Of a stretch of DNA of 64,000 bases, positions 43,001-51,030 are shown in pieces. Positions within the stretch are counted from its first letter, which is position 1. Every line of letters starts with the position of its first letter. A program made the position numbers and the translations under genes. Below the pieces are notes generated by a model that made no database searches, was not told where the DNA came from, and was given only the letters and a program-made list of their open reading frames with translations. The stretch is from Actinostola sp. cb2023 (taxonomy: Eukaryota; Cnidaria; Anthozoa; Actiniaria; Actinostolidae). Where the stretch lies: assembly GCA_033675265.1 (NCBI GenBank), contig JAUJYZ010001033.1, positions 62,001-126,000 of the forward strand, read 5' to 3'.

Positions 43001-45003
43001 AAATAATTCTTTTTTAAAAACCCCGTCATAGTGGTGATCACATCGTAATGTTCGTCGTGGTGGAACAAATACACGTCGCACGTCGGTTTCTGAGAACCAA
43101 ACGCGGTCAAATCTCCAGCAAACCCGATGCAGTTCAAATCGTGGTAATAGACATGCAATCGCACACCCTCTTCTTTCAACACTTCTTGCAAACGAAACAG
43201 TTCAGCACGGCCGCACGCCCCCCAACGAAGACCCGAACGCGTGCACAAGGCTCGGGCTTGTTCCTCTTCTTGACGTACTGTAAGCTCTTGACGTGGGTGA
43301 CCTTCAACCATCCACTGACCCACCACTATGGCGTGGAAAGCACACGAACCGTCTTCCGTCTTTTTAATCTGGACCACTGATTTTTTTACGGACACCAACT
43401 CTTGAGAGTCTAAAGCTTCACATCGAACGCTTCGGTTGGCCCGTGGACCGCACACTTGAGACAGACGTTGACCTCGTTCGACCTGCCCACAAACATGAGG
43501 GGAAACCCGACGAGCCCCGTTCCAAAAAAAATAAAAACACTGTCGACAAAACCCTTGATGTTTATCCGCGTGTTGGATCTTTTCCGGTTGTAACAACAGA
43601 TGCAAGTCTTGGTGGATTTTATACAAGTAGATCACCGAATCTGTGTCACCCTCTCCCACGAACATGGGTCGGTCGTCGTCCTCCCAATCTAGAACCACCA
43701 CACGCACGCCATAATCTCTCATCAGATATTCATGGAGACGGTTCAGCAACGTTGTCAAATTTTCCGCCCCCTCACTTTCACAGTCTTCTCTTACTCTCAA
43801 CGTGAAATCACGGAGATCCTTTGAACGTTTTTTCATCAGAGTTTCGTGTTGGCGCCAATACAAGTAATGGGCCACTGCTTCGTACATCGATGCACACACC
43901 ACAGATACATTGCGGGTCGCTAATGTTTTCATCCACGGGAGGGGTTCTTCGCGTTTGCGGTTTAAAAAACGTTGCAATTTAGACACACCTCTTCCAGGGG
44001 GGTCGACCACGTGGTACACCACCACCGTCATTTCACCGTCGAGTAAAAATTGTCGTTTCGATTGTTGAACGGCTTCCAAGTGGCGTAAAACACGTAGAGT
44101 GGTCAATTCCATCACCGGCATGAAAGGCAATTCAATGGGGTAATCCAAATCGACCCCATCGATTACCAACCGCACATAATCGGTGTTCCCCGCTTGCAAT
44201 TCTTGTAACACGTGTTGAAGGAGCCGACGGATAGAACTGTTAGCTGCGGCGACCGCTTCTTCGATATTTTCTCGGGGACGGTTGTGGATGATGGTTTTAA
44301 AGACCAGCTGTTTAGCATGGAATTTAGGGCAATTTCTTGTTTCCACGTTTTCGATAACAAAATAATCCTCAGCAGAGGTGGCGTCGGGGGGGTTATTTTC
44401 ATTGGCCCCACCACCCGTTTGAGTGTTCAGTAAATCGTCAAACAAATCTTGATAGTCTTCTGATTCTTCTTCTTCTTCTTCTTCTTCTTCTTCTTCTTCT
44501 TCTTCTTCTTCTTCTTCTTCTTCTTTTTCTTCTTCGACCAGCGGTATGGGTGGAAGTGTCGGTGTTGGTTCATCCACCATACATTGCCACAAATCGTCTA
44601 TGTATTGATCATCGTACGAGTTCATGAGTTCTTGCGCTTGTGGAAAACTTGAAGAAGGCGGTTCGGGTGTGTTTCCCGAATGAAGCGGATACCCTAAAAT
44701 GTTCAAAAGCGGAGAGGGGGGTCTGAGCCGTTGTCTTTTCGTTGGTGGTGATTGGGTGTCACACCAAAACAATACTTCCGACGCATAAGGGTTCACTTCC
44801 TCGACTGTTTCATAATCTTCCACCACCCGCACTAATTGACTGTCTCTCAAGTCCTCTTCGTCCTTCTGTGGGTTTTCTACTTTTTTCTCATATTCGACAG
44901 CCACACGTAGTAGTTGACTGTCTCTTAGTTCATCATCGGGTGCTTCAATCTGTTCGCCCGCAAGCCATAATTGACTGTCGCTTACTTCCTCAACCATTGT
45001 CAT
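40057..45003 (-). CDS. polB: protein-primed family B DNA polymerase with OTU-like domain
   Basis: ATG at 45003; 1648 residues, intact. Order: acidic low-complexity head with a glutamate run (about 157-180); region 240-500 of unknown fold; OTU-like cysteine protease signature DGSC (551-554) with EHYD (651-654); a cysteine/histidine cluster (about 669-790) that should bind several zincs; 3'-5' exonuclease motifs DIE (812-814), HNFMGYD (879-885) and YCQQD (1004-1008). Then comes an inserted segment, VDGY (1107-1110), FHGCFWHACPLC (1120-1131) and MWEHEW (1170-1175), patterned like a Vsr-type nuclease fold. The polymerase follows: motif A DFTSLYP (1227-1233), motif B KLMLNSLWG (1409-1417), motif C DTDS (1507-1510) and KGIP (1567-1570). 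It replicates the linear element from protein-primed ends. The N-terminal third may carry the terminal protein; no priming residue is identified. Confidence 0.95.
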   Translation of the reverse strand: MTMVEEVSDSQLWLAGEQIEAPDDELRDSQLLRVAVEYEKKVENPQKDEEDLRDSQLVRVVEDYETVEEVNPYASEVLFWCDTQSPPTKRQRLRPPSPLLNILGYPLHSGNTPEPPSSSFPQAQELMNSYDDQYIDDLWQCMVDEPTPTLPPIPLVEEEKEEEEEEEEEEEEEEEEEEEESEDYQDLFDDLLNTQTGGGANENNPPDATSAEDYFVIENVETRNCPKFHAKQLVFKTIIHNRPRENIEEAVAAANSSIRRLLQHVLQELQAGNTDYVRLVIDGVDLDYPIELPFMPVMELTTLRVLRHLEAVQQSKRQFLLDGEMTVVVYHVVDPPGRGVSKLQRFLNRKREEPLPWMKTLATRNVSVVCASMYEAVAHYLYWRQHETLMKKRSKDLRDFTLRVREDCESEGAENLTTLLNRLHEYLMRDYGVRVVVLDWEDDDRPMFVGEGDTDSVIYLYKIHQDLHLLLQPEKIQHADKHQGFCRQCFYFFWNGARRVSPHVCGQVERGQRLSQVCGPRANRSVRCEALDSQELVSVKKSVVQIKKTEDGSCAFHAIVVGQWMVEGHPRQELTVRQEEEQARALCTRSGLRWGACGRAELFRLQEVLKEEGVRLHVYYHDLNCIGFAGDLTAFGSQKPTCDVYLFHHDEHYDVITTMTGFLKKNYFCPECDVGYSEKSKHKCRPFCECCYETIANCSHEVIQWTSCPTCHRHFKSDVCFANHNRVTTHRVQGRQERWSVCQRYRRCVDCQKVVDLHKKHQGLRDLTSHRCGEQQCIHCRQWVLSDHLCHVQPMVIDENDEQAMGRFIFFDIETMPLEAVHRVNLVVAMKVCTLCVGWTNHDGQCEQCGERQMVFATIDAFCTWLFRPEHQNSIVFAHNFMGYDSYFLLEWLCARGQRPEVVMRGAKCMYMYVKGLNLKFKDSLCFLPMALRKFSKTFNLPEEKGYFPHFFNTPANQDYVGPYPVLEFYGVESMKEEDAEKLRLWHTEQLGKTFHLQEELKHYCQQDVILLKRGVLEARRIFLDVTGFDPFVKCITLASACMWSYRYRFMPPNSIGIIPQGGYTPQDIQSLKAKKWLWRLEQQTPGLRLHTCYSVEGETSILGAKVDGYEPKTRTVYQFHGCFWHACPLCFTNAQMFHPKLRQKMGDIRNATEQRTRRMREWGFKVVEMWEHEWDGMQSDDNNDTFPQWMKHREPLNPREGLFGGRTNALKLHFKCPEGSRVDYVDFTSLYPSVMLSGGAYPVGHPTLIRRDFKSPLTEHYYGFNKVKVLPPRHLYIPVLPSHIQNKLMFVLCRTCAEQLRQTKGRCCHNAEERALVGTWTTPELKKAIALGYVILDVYEVWHYPETSLVLFGKYVNTYLRLKQEASGWPAWCETEEDKQRYVDEYLAHEGILLEHIEANPGLRNLVKLMLNSLWGKFGQNPHLPVTEYVDDPKRFAELMFGPKTEVKHLLLINENLAQLQYDRVDDFTRESGFASVVHAAFVTSFARLKLYRYLEELQERVLYFDTDSIFYVTHPGQVLLPLGDYLGDLTSELKRPGDFIREFVSTGPKSYAYVTDQGEKEVKCKGIPLNVMSSAVINFKSMLRLVEGMEEKYVVTEPHRIQRDAKRRQLKTVEMSKDFRVVYDKRVRRGVETVPYGYLDERENEQ
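44463..44535 (-). repeat. GAA/TTC trinucleotide run coding for the glutamate tract
   Basis: Pure TTC run on the plus strand inside polB; encodes polyglutamate. Confidence 0.9.
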
Positions 45004-45112
45004 GGACTGCGCTTTTAAACACTGATCCGTTCTATCTATAACAAAAAAAAGAGGACACTCGTCAGGTTACTTCATGGTTTTTTTATTTCTTTTTTTCAAT
45101 GTCAAATACATC

Positions 45113-45470
45113 TTAATTTTCTTTCTCCATCTCTAGATATAATTGACCATATAAATCGTAAGGGAGATATTGGCCACACCAATGGCGTTTGTAATGTACA
45201 TACAATACGAAACGCTCTGTAATTGGAAATCCTTTGAAATGCCTTAATAATTCAGCACGGAGGTTGGAGAGCTCCTTCTGGTATATCCGCACCGATATAT
45301 CTGTAATAAAAAGATTTTTTATTGATTCTTTTTTTCATGGCAAAATACCATTTCTGATAATTATCATAGGGTTCATAATAAGCTTGAGTGAACTCTAAAC
45401 GATTGGCTGCAATATATCCCATTGGGTTGTAGCCTTTACTAATTTTAAACCCCTTGAACTCGGTAGGCAT
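45113..45470 (-). CDS. small gene, probably spliced (intron 45301-45439)
   Basis: ATG at 45470. Unspliced, the frame gives 72 residues to 45252 (SKGYNPMGYIAANRLEF...). A good donor (GTAAAG, intron start 45439) and acceptor (TTTTTTATTACAG, intron end 45301) instead join residue 10 in phase to a second exon, 45300-45113. That exon reads RAELLRHFKGFPITERFVLY to KEN and stop, also 72 residues in total, followed by an AATAAA on the minus strand near 45,085. Both versions look protein-like. A third option is that the unspliced exon continues the upstream gene, since an acceptor-like tract (TTTTTTTTCTTTAAAG) precedes it. Function unknown. Confidence 0.45.
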
Positions 45471-45518
45471 GGGTGGAAGGTTCAGTTCCGAATCACCTCC
45501 TTTAAAGAAAAAAAATAC

Positions 45519-46175
45519 TTAAATAAATGCAAAGTCACTGCCATCCATAGACATGAAGGGATTCTTCACTTTAGGCTGGATTGTGTTGGCTATATTACAG
45601 TTCCACATATATCTATTGAGCCACCATTCCATTAAAAACACTTCTTGCTTGGGACAGTGGAAATTTTTCTTATGATGTCCACAGGTGTTAAAGTCAAATG
45701 GACATTCCCGAATGATGTCGATGATTTTAGGACAGCCAATATCTTCTAAATTAATATTGGGGATGCCCAGATCATTCAAAAGGTGTCTTTCAATACACCC
45801 CCCTTTGTAGGCTATTCGACCTCTGTAGTGTAAACGGGACACCATTCTTGAAACCTCTCGACCATTTATCATACCGAGCCAAAACTCCCCGTATGGTATG
45901 TCGAAAACGTTTTCTTCCACGTACTTGGCAGAAAATCGGTCCTTGGTATTTAATTCGCACACATTCCCATGATAGAAGGGCAAGGAATAAGACAGAGGGT
46001 GATTTAAATATTTCCACCCCATTTCTTTACATCTGAACACACCCTCGACCATGTAACCGTCCATGTCCAGAATGGCGGTCACCTCACCTAGCTTCTTCTT
46101 CAGCAGATCGTTGTCTGGTGTGAATTCGTCTTCACCACAAGCCTCATCTTCTTCTTTCTTTTCTTTCTGATCCAT
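45519..46175 (-). CDS. putative exonuclease-like protein
   Basis: ATG at 46175 (MDQKEKK); 218 residues. ILDMDGYMVEGVFRCKEMGW, a later IAYKGGCIERHLL with LGIPNINLEDIG, and CGHHKKNFHCPKQEVFLMEW form the pattern of a family met repeatedly in animal DNA viruses and mobile elements. The spaced acidic residues and the C-terminal His/Asp-like region would suit an RNase-H-fold (DEDD-type) nuclease. That assignment is my inference. It is separated from the next upstream gene by a perfect hairpin. Confidence 0.55.
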   Translation of the reverse strand: MDQKEKKEEDEACGEDEFTPDNDLLKKKLGEVTAILDMDGYMVEGVFRCKEMGWKYLNHPLSYSLPFYHGNVCELNTKDRFSAKYVEENVFDIPYGEFWLGMINGREVSRMVSRLHYRGRIAYKGGCIERHLLNDLGIPNINLEDIGCPKIIDIIRECPFDFNTCGHHKKNFHCPKQEVFLMEWWLNRYMWNCNIANTIQPKVKNPFMSMDGSDFAFI

Positions 46176-46201
46176 CCTTTTCAAGAAACAAAAATAAAAA
46201 A

Positions 46202-46235
46202 AACGTCACACCTCTGGTATAAGAGGTGTGACGTT
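46202..46235. promoter_or_regulatory. perfect 14-bp palindrome with 6-base loop
   Basis: AACGTCACACCTCT, loop GGTATA, then AGAGGTGTGACGTT. It lies 27 bases upstream of the 45519-46175 gene and about 145 bases past the end of 46379-46996. It could be a hairpin in RNA (processing or termination) or paired protein-binding sites; each arm contains an ACGTCA/TGACGT element like ATF/CREB sites. Confidence 0.7.
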
Positions 46236-46378
46236 AGTGTGTGAGTTCCTAATAATAACTGAAGACTTTTCACCATCCCCTACTAAGTCGAAGTCGTTGT
46301 ATCAGAATATCACAGCGGGTAGAAATGTTCGAAAATAAGAAACTTCTTGGATGTGGATATAGAGGCTAAGACAAAGAC

Positions 46379-46996
46379 TTATTCTATTGGACATTGGTGC
46401 CTGGTCATATGGCAGGTGCAAAAAAGAGGACAACCATTAGATGTCAAGAGACGCCGACGACGTTCCACCATCGTCGGGTAGTGCAATCTCCAACAGCGAC
46501 AGTTGGGGGTTAGACAAAGCAATCTTAAATATTGTACACCTCCTCTGAAACGTCGTGGGACTACCGAGCGATCGGTACGTTCTTCATAACGCGCTTCTTC
46601 CGGAGATGGGAAATTCCACAACATAGGGCCACTTTCGCAAAAATTGTAACGAACACGTCCGTAAATTTCACCATATAATATGTTGGTCGAAGTTTCATGT
46701 CTGACAAAATCGTCCACCAAATAAGAAGGAATAAGTTCATCGGTATTAATTTTTAAACAGCTGTGGCATTGGGCTGAAACTTGACGGTAGAGGTTCCGGG
46801 TTCGGAACCAACACCCAGGATCTACTTCATAACAAAATTCATACAATGCGATTCTTCGGATTCTTTGTCCCTCGAATTGTTCACCGCATTTTGAACACCA
46901 ACCATCCCCACCCAAATGTGGGACATCCGCCCATAATTTAAACCACGACTGATTGAAGAGATCGTCTTTCATCTTTTTTCGTATCTTTTCTGCCAT
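46379..46996 (-). CDS. cysteine-rich protein, unknown family
   Basis: ATG at 46996; 205 residues. WCSKCGEQFEG, CHSCLKINTDE, then LLCLTPNCRCWRLHYP and CPLFCTCHMTRHQC give four or more cysteine pairs, so at least two zinc sites. Bases between 46996 and 47389 form a divergent promoter region with the plus-strand genes. Probably an early regulatory protein; inference from position and zinc motifs. Confidence 0.6.
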   Translation of the reverse strand: MAEKIRKKMKDDLFNQSWFKLWADVPHLGGDGWCSKCGEQFEGQRIRRIALYEFCYEVDPGCWFRTRNLYRQVSAQCHSCLKINTDELIPSYLVDDFVRHETSTNILYGEIYGRVRYNFCESGPMLWNFPSPEEARYEERTDRSVVPRRFRGGVQYLRLLCLTPNCRCWRLHYPTMVERRRRLLTSNGCPLFCTCHMTRHQCPIE

Positions 46997-47204
46997 ACTC
47001 ACTTATGTTTACTTGTTTCTTTGTTGGATTCTTCTCTATTTCTTACTTCTGTTTGGTTCTTCTCTGTTTCTTGCTCGAGAGTTGAATGCTTTCTACCCAC
47101 TAAAGCATGTTATTTATACGTTTTACAACACCCAGAGGCCATTGCGGACTTTCAAAAAAAGAGGGGGGAGGGGGGTACCCCCCACATTTATTTCATTTTT
47201 AGGC

Positions 47205-47212
47205 TATATATA
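47205..47212 (+). promoter_or_regulatory. TATA box of the right-arm spliced unit
   Basis: GGCTATATATATCACGG lies about 90 bases before the first splice donor (47294) and in the gap between divergent genes. A start of transcription near 47,235-47,245 is expected. Confidence 0.6.
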
Positions 47213-47293
47213 TCACGGTCCGGGGGTGGTAGAGTCACTTGAGCCGTGATCAGCAAACGAAAAGGAACAAGAAATACACTAAAGAACAAAATT

Positions 47294-47380
47294 GTAAGTA
47301 TGGAGAACCGGAAGAATCACAAAGTACAGGTTTTCTCTCTTTTCCATCATTAATCTAGCCTCTATCATTTTTTATTTCAG
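47294..47380 (+). other. predicted intron in the 5' leader
   Basis: Donor ATTGTAAGTA and acceptor TTTTTTATTTCAG. It joins a short leader to the exon holding ATG 47389. The same leader donor could also serve the acceptor at 47966. Confidence 0.55.
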
Positions 47381-47388
47381 CTGTAAGT

Positions 47389-47922
47389 ATGAAGAAGACA
47401 ATGATAAAGAATTACCAACACCAATTTGGATCGGCGTTTCCCAAGAATTTACTTAACGTCAAGCGTATGGTTCTGGTGCGACGCCGATCGACCTGTTTAA
47501 ACAATCGTTCAGTTAGAGCCGTGGTCATTAAAGAATGCAACCGCTGTTATGATTGTCTGCAAGGAGTTTTCTGTATCGTTTGTGGCAAATACGAAACAGT
47601 CGAGACAAAGCGGCTGTACGAGCTAGGTCGTCTGGATGTGGTTGGGAATGGGTTGGTGGAAACAACCTACCACCATAAATATCGACCGTTTTGCTCATCA
47701 TGCATCAAGAACAAAGTTTCCATCCATCCCAACCACATCCCTGGCCCTTACCAAGATATGGTGCTGTCCTTGAACAATGTCTCGTTGCCCCCAGCCTGGG
47801 CCAGGAAACAATTTAAAAAGTCTATTGTGTTCGATCGCAAAGACGGTGGGAAGGGGGAGACCCACAATTTGTGGAATTCCACCTTAGAAGAAGGCAGTAA
47901 AGAAGCCATTGTAATAAATTAA
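47389..47922 (+). CDS. zinc-binding basic protein
   Basis: ATG 47389; 177 residues. Basic N-terminus; CNRCYDCLQGVFCIVCGKYE and FCSSCIKNK carry the cysteine pairs of a treble-clef or ring-like zinc site. The C-terminus is lysine-rich. Stop is followed by AATAAATTAA, overlapping as a polyadenylation signal. First gene of the plus-strand right-arm unit. Family not recognised. Confidence 0.6.
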   Translation: MKKTMIKNYQHQFGSAFPKNLLNVKRMVLVRRRSTCLNNRSVRAVVIKECNRCYDCLQGVFCIVCGKYETVETKRLYELGRLDVVGNGLVETTYHHKYRPFCSSCIKNKVSIHPNHIPGPYQDMVLSLNNVSLPPAWARKQFKKSIVFDRKDGGKGETHNLWNSTLEEGSKEAIVIN

Positions 47923-47977
47923 TATGAACTAATATCATGTGTCTTGTCTTTTATTTTTTCCAACAGACTTTGACAAT

Positions 47978-48468
47978 ATGAACAACGACACTGAAAAAAT
48001 GGGGGAAAACTTCACCTGTAAGTTATTGACTATGGGAACAACATTTTTGAGGTCTGTGTGTGACTTATCGAATGATTACTTTTTACAGTGGACCCTTATC
48101 AAGGATTAAAGAAATATATAGCTACCCGAGATCACATCCATCTTTTTAACTCCAGCTTTTATTACATTCATCAATTTTTGCTTGGACAATTGGATGGTCC
48201 TATAGAAAGGCGTAGATTTCTTCAAGCCATCATGAAATGGGGGCTAAACACCAATAATGAATGGTGCGGTTGGCAACCTTTAAGAGTGGCCCATTATTGT
48301 GTATCACACCAAACTCTAGCAAACATACTGAAGCAACCAATCAGTAATTCCACCAGCACTTGGACCACCGCTACCGTCACAGGGAGACCTAAAACGTTAG
48401 AGGAGGTGACCTCAAATATTTTCATACCGCCAACACCACCCCCACCACCGTTGGTAGATCTTTTCTAA
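47978..48468 (+). CDS. spliced small protein, paralogue 1
   Basis: Exon 1 47978-48017 and exon 2 48089-48468, joined in phase 1 (donor GTAAGT, acceptor TTTTTACAG); 139 residues. Core: KKYIATRDHIHLFNSS, FLLGQLDGPIERRRFLQAIM, WCGWQPLRVAHYC. It is clearly homologous to the next gene, including intron phase and position. The C-terminus is proline-rich. An acceptor at 47966 directly before the ATG suggests splicing from an upstream leader. Family not recognised. Confidence 0.7.
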
Positions 48469-48544
48469 AAAGAGAAGAGAAAAGAAACCAAAGAATGTAA
48501 TAAATAATAGGCGCCGTTTAGAGTTAATTAAAAAGAGAATAAAG

Positions 48545-49173
48545 ATGGCGAACAAATGTACATTTTGAAAATTAATAAAAATACAATCTTTCTTTCTATT
48601 CTTGTAGCAGATATGGACAAATTGGAAAAATACGCCAGTACAGGGGACCCCATTCATCTGATGGATAACCATTGTTTCTACCCCCTCTACCAATTTCTTA
48701 ATGGCGGTCTGTTTTTCTCTGCTGAAGCACGACATGATTTCATACGCGCAATTATCTATTGGGACCTCCACACAACCCTTTTCTGGACTTCATGGAGTCC
48801 ACGGAATCTGGCACAATATTGCCTGGCTAGAAAACATCTAAAAGAACTCTATGAGTTTGATTCCCTGTTCATGAATCCGTGCCCTCCAGAGAAAATACAT
48901 AGTATACCCACTTCCAAAAATGACCTGGTCCCAAGATACCTTGAAGATCTGTGCGATTATGTTCAAGAAATGGAACTACCCAACGCACTACTAGAAACCG
49001 AACGCATCAAGAACTCCGATTCAGACAAAAGGCCTCCACCCGCTGATTGGTTGGACACTATTGAGGAAATAAAAATACCCGAGGTGCCAGTCAATAGAAG
49101 AGGAAGGCCAAGAAAACAGAAAATCACCGTTAGAGAAACAGACCTAACATCTTCTTCTTTTCATATATTGTAA
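48545..49173 (+). CDS. spliced small protein, paralogue 2
   Basis: Exon 1 48545-48557 (ATG plus three codons and one base) and exon 2 48608-49173, again phase 1, acceptor CTATTCTTGTAG; 192 residues. Core aligns with paralogue 1: EKYASTGDPIHLMDNH, FLNGGLFFSAEARHDFIRAI, FWTSWSPRNLAQYC. The extended C-terminus ends with an AT-hook-like block (NRRGRPRKQK). The W-x2-W-x-P...YC pattern is shared by both proteins. Likely a nuclear regulatory protein by the AT-hook; inference. Confidence 0.7.
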
Positions 49174-49242
49174 AAAATAAGAATACTTTCTTTTGGTTAA
49201 ATCAATGCGTTTTAATAACAACCAACAATAGTAATAAAAGCA

Positions 49243-49743
49243 TTACATTACATTACAGTCTTCATTTATTGTCATCTTTCGACGTTTCCTGACCACACTT
49301 TCGGCTTTCTTGTTCACCCATTGAATATAATCACAGGGTATGTCAGGGTCTTCACGGGTTAATCGACACGCAAAGTAACAGCCTGTCTTGGCTTTAGTTG
49401 CACTCACACGACACTTTAAGGAATGGCCACATTCAGGGAAGTCTGCGGTGAAGTTTAAACCATCTTTGAAACGACTTTTTAACGCCTGGAATATCAAAGG
49501 CCAATTTTCATCCTCTTGACAGAATAACGTACAGGGGGTGATCCCAGCTTTCATTGTCTTACGCGTCTGCCCACACTTGATGTATGTTTTACCATCGGAC
49601 TTGGAATCAAACGTCTGATAAGGAATGTGACAAAAACATTCGTTCAACTTCAGGGCTTGACGCTTCACTTCTTCTTCTTCTTCTTCTTCTACTTCACGTT
49701 TCATCCCCTTCACCTTTGCTGCGTCGACCTTGTCTCCACTCAT
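49243..49743 (-). CDS. zinc protein, GRF-like
   Basis: ATG at 49743, overlapping the upstream stop as ATGA; 166 residues. Acidic run near residue 20, then two similar modules: CFCHIPYQTFDSKSDGKTYIKC and CGHSLKCRVSATKAKTGCYF with following PCDYIQWVN. The GxxYxxC...C-x-(Y/F)-x-Q-W pattern resembles GRF zinc fingers, which bind single-stranded nucleic acid. C-terminus basic. Confidence 0.5.
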   Translation of the reverse strand: MSGDKVDAAKVKGMKREVEEEEEEEVKRQALKLNECFCHIPYQTFDSKSDGKTYIKCGQTRKTMKAGITPCTLFCQEDENWPLIFQALKSRFKDGLNFTADFPECGHSLKCRVSATKAKTGCYFACRLTREDPDIPCDYIQWVNKKAESVVRKRRKMTINEDCNVM

Positions 49744-50579
49744 CGTTCTTCACAACTGGTCTCTACATCCATGTCGCTCCCGCATTTATCAGAAAATGTG
49801 TCAGAAAACCATTTGTGGCCTTGACTTCGATACAACTTCTGGTTGAAGGCTGTTCCCCCAATCGAAAACACTCCCACAAACATATTTGATATATGCTGCA
49901 ATTTGTAACATTGCTTTCGAACAACTACACGCTTCATCATTTCTTCACACGTCCAACGCCTTCTCACAGCCGTCACGACCAAAGTGGAACTCTCCAAACA
50001 GTCCACTATTTCTTCATTCTCGGAGATCCAGCTTAGCTTGTTACAGGGCGTTCTTACCAAGGCCTTCATCTGTTTGACAGAAGTTCCCTCTTGCACAATT
50101 ATCACTCTGCTTGAATCGCATTCATAGCTTTTAAATTCGGGGGGGTCGTGGTTATTACATTTTACCATGAACAACAGCCATATGTACAGAGGGGGTTCTT
50201 GGAACAGTATGGTATTCCAACATAACTTCGGTATCCAAAAGGAATAGAATGCAACAAATCCTTGAACAACAAATACACTATGGCTGTTGGGTTTTCCTTC
50301 TTTTTCCCACACCACCACTACTTCTTCATCCAAAGCCTTTTCAGTTGGTTTATAAATGTTGTCCTCTTCACTAAACAGCACTCGGTATGGATAACCCTTG
50401 GTTAATGAACTTGTTAAAAAATGGTGAACGGTTCTTCCCTCACAGTCCTTTAACAGCCAAGCAAAATCATCTAAAATACAACGGAGTTCGTTGTATAACA
50501 TACCCGAACGGATCGGTATCGAGAAACATAACGGATCTTCAATTTCCTTGAAACGTACCACCAACTCGTAACAGCTCAT
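49740..50579 (-). CDS. 279-residue protein, unknown
   Basis: ATG at 50579, overlapping the previous gene's stop (ATGA); its own stop overlaps the next start the same way. Mixed alpha/beta composition, one hydrophobic patch (YIWLLFMVK), scattered cysteines. The middle contains EYDSSRVIIVQ-like strands (here YECDSSRVIIVQ). No recognised motif. Confidence 0.6.
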   Translation of the reverse strand: MSCYELVVRFKEIEDPLCFSIPIRSGMLYNELRCILDDFAWLLKDCEGRTVHHFLTSSLTKGYPYRVLFSEEDNIYKPTEKALDEEVVVVWEKEGKPNSHSVFVVQGFVAFYSFWIPKLCWNTILFQEPPLYIWLLFMVKCNNHDPPEFKSYECDSSRVIIVQEGTSVKQMKALVRTPCNKLSWISENEEIVDCLESSTLVVTAVRRRWTCEEMMKRVVVRKQCYKLQHISNMFVGVFSIGGTAFNQKLYRSQGHKWFSDTFSDKCGSDMDVETSCEER

Positions 50580-50722
50580 GATGAAGACTGAGCGCTTTCA
50601 TCCACCTCATTCTTTTTTGTAGACTTTTGCGGCTCTCCCCAACATTCATAACATTCGATATAAGCATGGAGACAATACCAACAACTCAAGATAAAACAAA
50701 ATTTCAAACAAAATTTCAACAT
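50576..50722 (-). CDS. 48-residue cysteine-rich membrane peptide
   Basis: ATG at 50722 chosen since the longer reading lacks ATG. MLKFCLKFCFILSCWYCLHA is a cysteine-rich hydrophobic span, followed by a charged hydrophilic tail. Coupled to the next gene by an ATGA overlap. Small size makes the call modest. Confidence 0.4.
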   Translation of the reverse strand: MLKFCLKFCFILSCWYCLHAYIECYECWGEPQKSTKKNEVDESAQSSS

Positions 50723-50765
50723 AGCTCTGGAAGTTCTGACAAACCGACATCTCTTCACTGTCTCT

Positions 50766-51026
50766 CTATATTTCTTTTGTCATTTCTAACCAACCGTCCA
50801 ACTGTTTAAGCTGCTCTTTCAATTTTCTGTTCAGATTCATAAGCGCGTAAAACTCGCTCTTTGACTTCTGGAATTTTTCTTCTACTTCTTCCATTTCACC
50901 TACACACTTTTCCTTTATCTTTACCAACACAACATTCAAGCATTTCTTGTTGGACGACGAGGAAAAGGTTGGAATTTCAATCAACTCATTTAAAGCTTCA
51001 TCCATATGTTTCTCCATGAACGACAT
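50766..51026 (-). CDS. coiled-coil protein
   Basis: ATG at 51026, four bases after the stop of the upstream gene; 86 residues. Helical with heptad spacing (MEEVEEKFQKSKSEFYALMN, LNRKLKEQLKQLDGWLEM). Could pair with the neighbouring coiled-coil product. Confidence 0.6.
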   Translation of the reverse strand: MSFMEKHMDEALNELIEIPTFSSSSNKKCLNVVLVKIKEKCVGEMEEVEEKFQKSKSEFYALMNLNRKLKEQLKQLDGWLEMTKEI

Positions 51027-51030
51027 TGTG

